From: Yersinia artesiana
GTDB lineage: Bacteria; Pseudomonadota; Gammaproteobacteria; Enterobacterales; Enterobacteriaceae
Assembly (NCBI RefSeq): GCF_902726545.1
Contig: NZ_CACVAD010000019.1
Location: 25,240-89,239, forward strand
Length of the DNA: 64,000 nucleotides
Direction of reading: 5' to 3'
Below, piece by piece: positions 18,360 to 25,474 of this stretch. The notes beneath the pieces are model-generated. The model was not told where the DNA came from. It saw nothing but the letters and a program-made list of their open reading frames with translations, and searched no databases. The position numbers and the translations under genes were made by a program. Numbering within the stretch: the first letter of the stretch is position 1; every line of letters begins with the position of its first letter.

Positions 18360-18720
18360 CCACAAAATCAACCATCAATAAATCAAGCTCAGTACACAAC
18401 GACTTTTCAGCACTATTTTCTTTCACCAACGCCAGATAACGCTCTTGGCTATGCTCACCAAGTAATTTATACGCCGGAGCACGGGTATCCCAGTGACGAG
18501 CAGTCGCCAGTTTTAGCGCCGTTTTTACCAACACCGCCTTATCGGGAACATCGGTGCGCTGACAATCCTTCTGTAGATAATGCGCGCCAGCCACCAAAGC
18601 CGACAATTGTTTAATTTGCTGCTGGGCCGTCGGTTGAGCCACTTTACTGATCGGCTGTTGACAACCCGTCAGCAGGACTAACGGTAACAACCAAGATAAT
18701 TTACGAATAGCGAATAACAT
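18319..18720 (-). CDS. gspS: T2SS pilotin lipoprotein GspS (PulS/OutS-like)
   Basis: 133 residues. The signal peptide ends in the lipobox L-L-T-G-C at residues 16-20. The mature part is helical and contains the pilotin-like block Q-Q-I-K-Q-L-S-A-L-V-A-G-A-H-Y-L, a cysteine pair (Q-K-D-C-Q-R and S-L-C-T-E-L) that could form the family's disulfide, and W-D-T-R. PulS/OutS pilotins bind the GspD C-terminus and carry it to the outer membrane through the Lol route. It is encoded opposite to, and convergent with, the gsp operon. Confidence 0.82.
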   Translation of the reverse strand: MLFAIRKLSWLLPLVLLTGCQQPISKVAQPTAQQQIKQLSALVAGAHYLQKDCQRTDVPDKAVLVKTALKLATARHWDTRAPAYKLLGEHSQERYLALVKENSAEKSLCTELDLLMVDFVDEAQRNLNTGAPR

Positions 18721-19139
18721 TTTTTAACTCGTCAATAATAAGGAATTAATAATTTTAAACTAGCCGATAAATCCAGAACACCATTACTTCCTTATTACCC
18801 AGAAATAAGCCTTTTCTAATTTTGGAATAGGTTAATTCCATATTAGTAAGATAAAAGAAAACATCTGACCATATCGCACAACCATCGCACCACCATCATG
18901 ATTTTACTGGAAAAATTCATTAAAATTCATTCCAAAAAATTCAATTATTATTATTTACTTTTTATAATGACAAAAAGTTTCAATATCCTCTGTAATTCAT
19001 CTATGTTTTGTTCTGTCGACAACATCATTTGATAACAACGTATCTGTTAGCAGAAAGAATTGTCTTCAACCCCAAAAGAATACGACTCCGATGAAATCAT
19101 TCAATGGAAGTTATTTATATAATAGGAAAGGAATAAAAC
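18721..19139. other. Divergent promoter region gspS / LPMO gene
   Basis: About 420 bases of AT-rich sequence without a credible gene, between two divergently transcribed genes, so it must hold both promoters. The last bases carry AAAGGAATAAAAC before the ATG at 19140, a good ribosome site. I could not single out a regulator site. Confidence 0.6.
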
Positions 19140-20630
19140 ATGAAATTGAATAAAATTATGTTAGCGATGGTAGTTATGTCGATTAGCGGTGGCGCAATGG
19201 CACATGGCTTCATTGAGAACCCACCATCACGTAACTTCCTGTGCCACGTAGATGGCAAAAACATGAATAAAGATTGTGGTGGGGTACAGTATGAACCACA
19301 AAGCTCCGGCGAAACTGCCGATGGTTTCCCAGAGAAAGGTCCTGAAGACGGTAAACTGGCCAGTGGAGACAACTGGGTGAGTGTCAATTTGAACCAGCAA
19401 ACTGCAACTCGTTGGCATAAAGTCAAAATGCAAGCTGGCCCTCAGGAATTTAAGTGGAAGTTCACTGCCGCACACCCTATTAGTGACTTCAAGTATTACA
19501 TGACCAAACAGGATTGGAATCCTAACCAACCACTGACACGTGACTCATTCGATCTGACTCCATTCTGCGTGATCCCAGGTGGCCCGGCGTCAACAACCGG
19601 TTCCACCACTCATGAATGTGATATCCCTGAGCGAACTGGTTACCAGGTTATTTACGGCGCATGGGATGTTTCCGATACCCCTGGTACCTTCTATCAAATG
19701 ATCGATGCAGAATTCGATAATGCATCCGGCGAAGTGGTCATTTCCGAATGGGCTACTAAAGTCGGCAGCATCGAACCGCATAACGATTTGAGCGTCGGTG
19801 ACAGCGTGAAATTGCGTATGTTCGACAAGCAAGGTGAGCGTAACGATCTGGCTGTGGCAGTCACCATTGCCGATGAGAAAGAAGGCAAGAAAAACAACTG
19901 GGCTTACGCACTGGCCACCAAAGTCAACAATACTCACAAGGATCTGCGTGCGGGTAATAAAGATGCTTCCGGTAAGGTCGCGGCTACCCATGGCACCAAT
20001 GCGGTTTATATCAATAGCAACAGCGAAGTGGTGCGGGTTGAAACCCAGATCGAAAAAGCTCAGGTTGATGCCGGTACACAAGTGCAGGCCAGCTTCTCTG
20101 CCAGCGGTATGAAAAAAGAGTATCAAATGGCCGCAGGTGCTTTGACCATTCATTTCGATCTGAAAGCCACCGGCAAGATGGATCTGACCGCTGAAGTTAT
20201 CGCACCTGATAACGAACGTAAAGGTTATGAAGATATCACTCTGGAAGATAGCGCCAAGCATATGTCTATGGCGATGACTGATCTGAAAGCAGGCAAACAT
20301 ACACTGGTTATCATTGGTACCGATGCACAGGGTAAAGCTCAGCAGCAAAGTATCGACTTTATGGTTAAAGGCGCAATTGAAACCGCCAAACCAGAAGTTA
20401 AACCTGAAGCTAAACCAGAAGTAGACGGCGCTAACAAGCAATGTTCCGCACCAGCCTGGAGCAATAAATCAACTTACAATGCCAAAGATACCGTCACGCA
20501 TAATGGCCGCATCTATATGAGCAAATGGTGGGCTGATAAGAGTTCCGTACCTGGCGATGCAGCAGTAACAGATGCCACAGGTAATGGTTCTGGCTGGGGT
20601 AAAGTTTGGGAAGATAAAGGCGCGTGCTAA
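19140..20630 (+). CDS. chiY: Secreted chitin-binding protein / AA10 lytic polysaccharide monooxygenase (GbpA-like)
   Basis: 496 residues. Signal peptide 1-21 (G-A-M-A) leaves His22 as the mature N-terminus; with H112 in T-A-A-H-P it can form the copper histidine brace of AA10 LPMOs. After this domain (about 22-200) come GbpA-like middle domains (about 200-420), a Pro/Lys/Glu linker and a C-terminal CBM5/12-type chitin-binding module (about 432-496) with aromatic residues (A-P-A-W-S-N, Y-M-S-K-W-W). Vibrio GbpA has the same order. In Y. enterocolitica the chitin-binding protein ChiY is a known Yts1 T2SS substrate, which agrees with this location; the symbol comes from that knowledge. Confidence 0.88.
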   Translation: MKLNKIMLAMVVMSISGGAMAHGFIENPPSRNFLCHVDGKNMNKDCGGVQYEPQSSGETADGFPEKGPEDGKLASGDNWVSVNLNQQTATRWHKVKMQAGPQEFKWKFTAAHPISDFKYYMTKQDWNPNQPLTRDSFDLTPFCVIPGGPASTTGSTTHECDIPERTGYQVIYGAWDVSDTPGTFYQMIDAEFDNASGEVVISEWATKVGSIEPHNDLSVGDSVKLRMFDKQGERNDLAVAVTIADEKEGKKNNWAYALATKVNNTHKDLRAGNKDASGKVAATHGTNAVYINSNSEVVRVETQIEKAQVDAGTQVQASFSASGMKKEYQMAAGALTIHFDLKATGKMDLTAEVIAPDNERKGYEDITLEDSAKHMSMAMTDLKAGKHTLVIIGTDAQGKAQQQSIDFMVKGAIETAKPEVKPEAKPEVDGANKQCSAPAWSNKSTYNAKDTVTHNGRIYMSKWWADKSSVPGDAAVTDATGNGSGWGKVWEDKGAC

Positions 20631-20742
20631 TTAAGAAAATTAATACTGCATGATGACAAGAGGCAGGGGAAACCCTGCCTCACCCGTTTTAAGGATAAAT
20701 AAAAGACGGGTTATTAACATTATTAACGCTACCGGAAACTTT

Positions 20743-22110
20743 ATGAGTTTAATTGCCACCTCAAGCCGCGCCGCATGGCTAGCTCTGGTCACACGTTTAC
20801 ACTTTTATATTGGCCTTTTTATTGCGCCATTTATCTTTTTTGCCGCATTAAGTGGTACCTGGTATGTCATTGCCCCCAACATCGAAAAAAACCTGTATGC
20901 AGAACAGCTTTACCCTGGCAGTGAAGGTAAGGCTTATCCCTTGATGCAGCAAATTACTGCTGCACAAGATACCGTGGGGAAAAGTGCGCAGATTATTGCT
21001 GTTCGCCCAGCGCCGGCCAGTGGTGAAAGTACTCGCGTCATGTTCGCAGCATCAGGGCTTAATACCGGTGAAAGCCGGGCGATATTTATCGATCCTGTCA
21101 CCCTGAGTGTATTGGGTGATATGCCGGTTTATGGTTCCAGCGGCTCCTTGCCTTTGCGAACCTGGCTGGATAAGTTACACAGTGGCGCATTGTTTGGCAG
21201 TCTGGGAAGAAATTACAGTGAATTGGCCGCATCATGGATGTGGGTAGCGGCATTAGGTGGTGTAATGATGTGGGCGGCGCAACGACGCAAGAAAAAGTCT
21301 ACCGCCACAACAAAAAAAACCAATCGTCACCGCCATATGATCATCGGCCTGACGTTATTACCTCTGCTACTGTTTATTTCAGTGACGGGTCTTACCTGGT
21401 CAAAATGGGCAGGGGATAATATCTCGGTATTGCGCACCACACTGGCGTGGAAAACGCCATCATTGAACACCGCATTAACGTCAAAAATGCCTGGCGCCGA
21501 TGACACTCACGCCCCGCACTGTGCTGCCCACGCCCCCGGTATGGCAATGCCATCCTACCAACTTTGGCGTTATGACGCCGTATTAGAACAGGCTCGATTG
21601 GCAGGCATTGACGCCGCCAAGGTCGAGATTCGGCCAGGTAGCAGCGATAATCATGCCTGGACGGTGACAGAAGTCGATCGTAGCTGGCCAACTCAGGTTG
21701 ACGCGCGAGCCTTTAATATCAAAACCATGCAGGTAGTGGATCAGTTGAATTTTGACCAATTCCCGCTAGTTGCAAAATTAATTCGCTGGGGTATTGATGC
21801 TCATATGGGCATCCTGTTTGGTGCTGCCAACCAACTTGTACTGATATTTTTTGGTATTGGATTGTGCAGCACTATTATCATGGGCTATTGCATGTGGTGG
21901 CGACGTCGGCCCAAACACCAGCGTTTCCCAATACAAGGTTCGCTGATGTCCTCACTGGGGCGCTTATCACTGATCAGTAAAATCCTCTGCCTTATTCTCA
22001 CCTTATTGCTGGCATTTAGCCTGCCACTAATGGGAATCAGCTTGACTGCATTCTTGATCCTCGATGGTTTGTGTTGGCTTAAAGCCCGCAAGGTAAAGAT
22101 GCTGACTTGA
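20743..22110 (+). CDS. PepSY-associated membrane protein
   Basis: 455 residues from the ATG at 20743 (an upstream in-frame ATG at 20650 would add 31 hydrophilic residues). Four main membrane segments are visible: F-Y-I-G-L-F-I-A-P-F-I-F-F near residue 25, one near 165-180, one near 205-220 and one near 365-385, with a hydrophobic C-terminal region and two periplasmic PepSY-like parts between them. It has conserved histidines (R-L-H-F-Y, K-L-H-S-G, H-R-H, D-A-H-M-G). Proteins of this type (PiuB and relatives) are linked to ferric-siderophore or metal reduction. It follows the LPMO gene by 112 bases and is closed by a terminator. The substrate is unknown; a role in electron or copper supply to the LPMO is speculative. 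Confidence 0.72.
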   Translation: MSLIATSSRAAWLALVTRLHFYIGLFIAPFIFFAALSGTWYVIAPNIEKNLYAEQLYPGSEGKAYPLMQQITAAQDTVGKSAQIIAVRPAPASGESTRVMFAASGLNTGESRAIFIDPVTLSVLGDMPVYGSSGSLPLRTWLDKLHSGALFGSLGRNYSELAASWMWVAALGGVMMWAAQRRKKKSTATTKKTNRHRHMIIGLTLLPLLLFISVTGLTWSKWAGDNISVLRTTLAWKTPSLNTALTSKMPGADDTHAPHCAAHAPGMAMPSYQLWRYDAVLEQARLAGIDAAKVEIRPGSSDNHAWTVTEVDRSWPTQVDARAFNIKTMQVVDQLNFDQFPLVAKLIRWGIDAHMGILFGAANQLVLIFFGIGLCSTIIMGYCMWWRRRPKHQRFPIQGSLMSSLGRLSLISKILCLILTLLLAFSLPLMGISLTAFLILDGLCWLKARKVKMLT

Positions 22111-22144
22111 AAACGGGCGAACAGGGAACCTGACTGAAAATAAT

Positions 22145-22169
22145 GCTCTGAAGCAATTTCAGAGCGTTT
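22145..22169 (+). terminator. Rho-independent terminator after the PepSY gene
   Basis: GCTCTGAA (22145-22152) pairs perfectly with TTCAGAGC (22158-22165) around a five-base loop and is followed by GTTTTAA. It lies 35 bases after the stop at 22110. Confidence 0.78.
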
Positions 22170-22334
22170 TAATGACAATGGAAATAAGCAAATTAAGAAC
22201 ATTGGAGAAAAAATAATAACTTTTTAATAAAAATAGTATTCAGACCTAAGCAGATATCCGCATAATTCCGTTTGCTGGTAGCCACACCGTGGATATCATT
22301 ATTCCCATCACTCCTCAATGCTACTGTCGGAATT

Positions 22335-23039
22335 ATGATAGAAACGAAAACGCTAAATATAGCAATGATCGAAGACGAACCCTTCAGCCGCCTTGCGCTA
22401 ATGGAGATCTTAAAAAAGTATCCTTATCATTATAAAAATCCGGAACGTCAACTAATTTCCAGCACCTTTTCGCTTCAGGTTACCGGTTGCGTCAGCAATG
22501 TACCCGAGCTAATTCAATTACTCAGAAATAATCCTGAGATAGAAGTGCTGTTGCTGGATTATTCACTCGCAAGCTACGAAACAGGGGTAAACATATCACT
22601 GTCTCAAGATGGTGCAGGGCTTATCAGGCGCCTTCTTCAGTTTCGTCCCGCATTGAAAATTATTGTCCATACCGCCCATAAAAGTCTGATGGTGGCGCGT
22701 CTTGCCTGGCAAGCAGGAGCGTGGGGATTTGTACGCAAGAGTGATGATATTCAGGAGCTATTTTTTGCGATTTCGTATATCGCCCGCGGTAAGAAATTCT
22801 TCCCTATTGAACTGGCCGCGCTACCTTTCTCGACGACGCAAAATACGCAGCATGCTTTAACTGAGCGTCAAACTGAAGTCCTGAGAATGTTGCTCAATGG
22901 CGTGAAGCAGAAAGAGATCAGTACACGTCTGAATATCAGTTTTAAAACAGTATCCAACACAAAAACACGCGCTTTCAAAAAACTGGGGCTGACTTCAAAC
23001 ACCGACTTTTTCCAATATGCCCATGAAATCTCTTTATAA
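22335..23039 (+). CDS. YsrR-like response regulator, second copy
   Basis: 234 residues; the ATG at 22335 corresponds to the start used by ysrR, and an upstream open frame from 22272 has no support. Receiver residues are intact (I-E-D-E-P, D75 in L-L-L-D-Y, K in F-V-R-K-S), and the LuxR-type HTH (L-T-E-R-Q-T-E-V-L-R-M-L, S-F-K-T-V-S-N) is almost the same as in YsrR; the recognition helix region is identical. Differences cluster in the receiver surface (about 35-70 and 80-90). It would be expected to bind the same or very similar DNA sites as YsrR. Overlaps the next kinase gene by 23 bases. Confidence 0.88.
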   Translation: MIETKTLNIAMIEDEPFSRLALMEILKKYPYHYKNPERQLISSTFSLQVTGCVSNVPELIQLLRNNPEIEVLLLDYSLASYETGVNISLSQDGAGLIRRLLQFRPALKIIVHTAHKSLMVARLAWQAGAWGFVRKSDDIQELFFAISYIARGKKFFPIELAALPFSTTQNTQHALTERQTEVLRMLLNGVKQKEISTRLNISFKTVSNTKTRAFKKLGLTSNTDFFQYAHEISL

Positions 23040-25371
23040 AACTTATCTGATATCGGCGTTTACTCTACTTTCATCGACGAGTGGTTATACCGCCACCATC
23101 AATTTTTCACCGGAGGAACTGCGTTATATAGAGGAACACCCGGTGGTAAAATATGGTATTTCCCCACATTTTTATCCTATTGAAAACTTTAATAGCACCG
23201 GGGAGCATATTGGGTTGACTCGGGATTATATCGATATAATTGCAACCGCTACCGGGATAAAATTTCAACCCGTATTCAGTAACAATAGCATTAGACCTTT
23301 TGTAAATCTGCAAAGCGGTCATGTTTCACTACTCACCAGTACATCCAGCGCATTTGCACAGGCTAAAGGGCTGGCAAGCAGCATTCCAATGTTTTCGACC
23401 TGGCCGGTCACCGTCACGCGTAAGGCCACACGCCATATCGAGACACCAGATGACCTTCAAGAGGGTTATGTTTCCATCACCGACTATCTATCGCTGATTG
23501 AATGGTTTACTGAACAATTTCCCAGTATTAATTACAAAATATCGCGTTCGCCCGAAGAGGCAATAAGTGAAGTGATACACGGGCGGGCGAAAGCTGCTGT
23601 CGTCCTCTCACCCACCGCCCTTTATTATATGAACGTCGTTCACCCTGGGCAGTTAAAAATGTCACATCCTCATAAAGTCAAAATCCCCAGAGTCATGAGC
23701 GCACGTCCCGAAGATAAAATTCTGATCGATATTATTAATAAAGTCATCGCGTCCATTTCCGCCAAACAGCAATCCGACCTCATGACAAAATGGATGCTCA
23801 GCGATACTTTTCCTCAACCGGATAATACCCAACCAAGTTGGTACTGCTATAGTCTGGCCACTACTTTGTTATGCCTGCTGTTATTTGTTTTTTATCGTAA
23901 CCAGCAGTTAAAAATAGCGTTCATCCAATTGGGATCCAAAAACAATCTGGAACTGTCAGTTATTGCACACGAATTACGCACACCACTGATTGGTATTTTG
24001 ACCGCCTGCGAGGGACTGATAGACAGAGTAGCCTCAACCAGCCAGCGGGAAAGACTTGCTAACGTTATTCATGTCACGCGGGAATTACTGGATAATCTTG
24101 ACCTGTCACTAGATAACGCCAAAATTGATGCCGGTTCGGTCACTCAAAATCCGCAACCACAGTTACTGGCTGAATTATGTGATACCACAGTAAAACTGTT
24201 TCTCAGTTTTGCCGAAACACACGGCACTACACTCCAGGTTCGCTATCTGTCAAAACAGTTTTTTTTACCTCACCTGATCGATTGCACCTTGCTTTCTCAG
24301 GCACTGAATAACATTGTCAGCAATGCCATTAAACACACTCATCGCGGTATGGTATTGATTGAATGTTCATTACCGCAAGTGAACGGCAAAAATATGTTCA
24401 GTATTGAGGTGATTGATACCGGCACTGGGATCCCTCACAAGGTATTGGCACGACTTTCAGAACCCTTTTATCAAGGAAAACTTTCTCGCTCGGACAGCGG
24501 AGCCCCTCACCCTAAAGGTACCGGACTGGGATTATTCGTTGCCAAGAAAAACATGCATCTCAGCGGAGGGCACCTGGCCATTGCCAGTCAGCCGGGAGTT
24601 GGTTCGCGGGTGACTATAGCCCTACCCGCTATTGCTGCCCATTATGCTATTGAAAAACCGCTACCTGAAGGGCTGCATATCATCATACCCACACAACTCC
24701 CCTCCTCGTTCGGCGGTGAGATCACCCAGATTCTGGATAGCTACGAGCTACCCTATTACTTTGCCGCTGAACCACTCCCCACAACGACATGCGGATTGGC
24801 AATTGAACTGCATCTGGATCTGGTGCAAAACCACTGGCAACTGCGTAATCAGCAGGGAACATCGATATTCGTTCCCCGTCCGCTGTACGCCTCAGCACTC
24901 TATCTTGCCATCACTGACTTATGTAATGAGGAGCAAACTCTGGAAAGTCGTCGTGAAAAACCCGAGATCCTCTCGCCCTGCGCTATTACAGAATCACGGC
25001 GTCTATTGGTAGTAGAAGATGAGCCACTGTTGCTGGAGGTTCAGTATGACCTGTTTAGCAGTATGGGGTTTCAGGTAGATGCAGTAGCAAACGCACAGCA
25101 GGCGTATCAGAGTTGGCTACAACACCGCCATGCTATTATTGTGACAGACTGCCGACTCGATGAAAGCGATGGCTTTGAACTAGTTCGTCATCTGCGAAAA
25201 CTGATGCAGAAAACACCAAAACCGGTATTAGTTATCGGTCAGTCAGCTTCGCTGAAAGCAGAAGATGCACAACGCGCCCGTGAAGTTGGCATGGATTATC
25301 TGCTACAAAAGCCGGTTGCACGCGAGCAATGGCAACAATTAATAAGTGATTATTTTTCCTCGGAAAAATAA
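23017..25371 (+). CDS. YsrS-like hybrid histidine kinase, second copy
   Basis: 784 residues with the same order as YsrS: signal/anchor segment, periplasmic SBP_bac_3-like domain (about 26-262), membrane helix (about 275-293), HisKA with H318, HATPase (I-D-T-G-T-G-I-P, G-T-G-L-G-L-F) and receiver with D711. All catalytic positions are intact, so nothing suggests a pseudogene. The sensor domain and membrane helix differ at many positions from YsrS, whereas the kinase and receiver are nearly identical. It probably responds to a different ligand but could phosphorylate the same partners. No HPt gene follows; YsrT (5663-5917) is the only candidate in the window. Confidence 0.88.
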   Translation: MPMKSLYKTYLISAFTLLSSTSGYTATINFSPEELRYIEEHPVVKYGISPHFYPIENFNSTGEHIGLTRDYIDIIATATGIKFQPVFSNNSIRPFVNLQSGHVSLLTSTSSAFAQAKGLASSIPMFSTWPVTVTRKATRHIETPDDLQEGYVSITDYLSLIEWFTEQFPSINYKISRSPEEAISEVIHGRAKAAVVLSPTALYYMNVVHPGQLKMSHPHKVKIPRVMSARPEDKILIDIINKVIASISAKQQSDLMTKWMLSDTFPQPDNTQPSWYCYSLATTLLCLLLFVFYRNQQLKIAFIQLGSKNNLELSVIAHELRTPLIGILTACEGLIDRVASTSQRERLANVIHVTRELLDNLDLSLDNAKIDAGSVTQNPQPQLLAELCDTTVKLFLSFAETHGTTLQVRYLSKQFFLPHLIDCTLLSQALNNIVSNAIKHTHRGMVLIECSLPQVNGKNMFSIEVIDTGTGIPHKVLARLSEPFYQGKLSRSDSGAPHPKGTGLGLFVAKKNMHLSGGHLAIASQPGVGSRVTIALPAIAAHYAIEKPLPEGLHIIIPTQLPSSFGGEITQILDSYELPYYFAAEPLPTTTCGLAIELHLDLVQNHWQLRNQQGTSIFVPRPLYASALYLAITDLCNEEQTLESRREKPEILSPCAITESRRLLVVEDEPLLLEVQYDLFSSMGFQVDAVANAQQAYQSWLQHRHAIIVTDCRLDESDGFELVRHLRKLMQKTPKPVLVIGQSASLKAEDAQRAREVGMDYLLQKPVAREQWQQLISDYFSSEK

Positions 25372-25429
25372 CCAACAACCAGCCAAACATAGTAATGCTG
25401 GCCTCGGAAAATGAAAGAATCCATTGTGA

Positions 25430-25458
25430 TTGAATGACAGAGTATTGCTTTATATAAT
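25430..25458 (+). promoter_or_regulatory. Sigma-70-like promoter of the RhoGAP/EPIYA gene
   Basis: TTGAAT (25430-25435) and a perfect TATAAT (25453-25458) are separated by 17 bases. Transcription would start near 25465, leaving a leader of only about 10 bases before the ATG at 25475. No clear Shine-Dalgarno sequence is present, so translation may start on a near-leaderless message, or a longer transcript from the kinase gene may also be used. Confidence 0.55.
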
Positions 25459-25474
25459 TCAATGAGACCACACC

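Larger units (their letters stand above)
22335..25371. repeat. Right copy of the 3-kb direct duplication (ysrR/ysrS-like)
   Basis: Same gene order, orientation and 23-base overlap as 2616-5676. The coding sequence immediately after the start (aaaacgctaaatatagcaat and onwards) is shared exactly with the left copy. The right copy has no HPt gene after the kinase. Confidence 0.85.

Noticed and set aside
18324..18614. Rightward open frame opposite gspS
   Set aside because: It lies fully inside the well supported lipoprotein gene on the other strand, has low-complexity, Pro/His-rich composition and no ribosome site.
19590..20441. 283-codon open frame on the minus strand under the LPMO gene
   Set aside because: Long only because of codon bias of the real gene; Phe/His-rich, no family features, and the opposite strand encodes an evident secreted LPMO.
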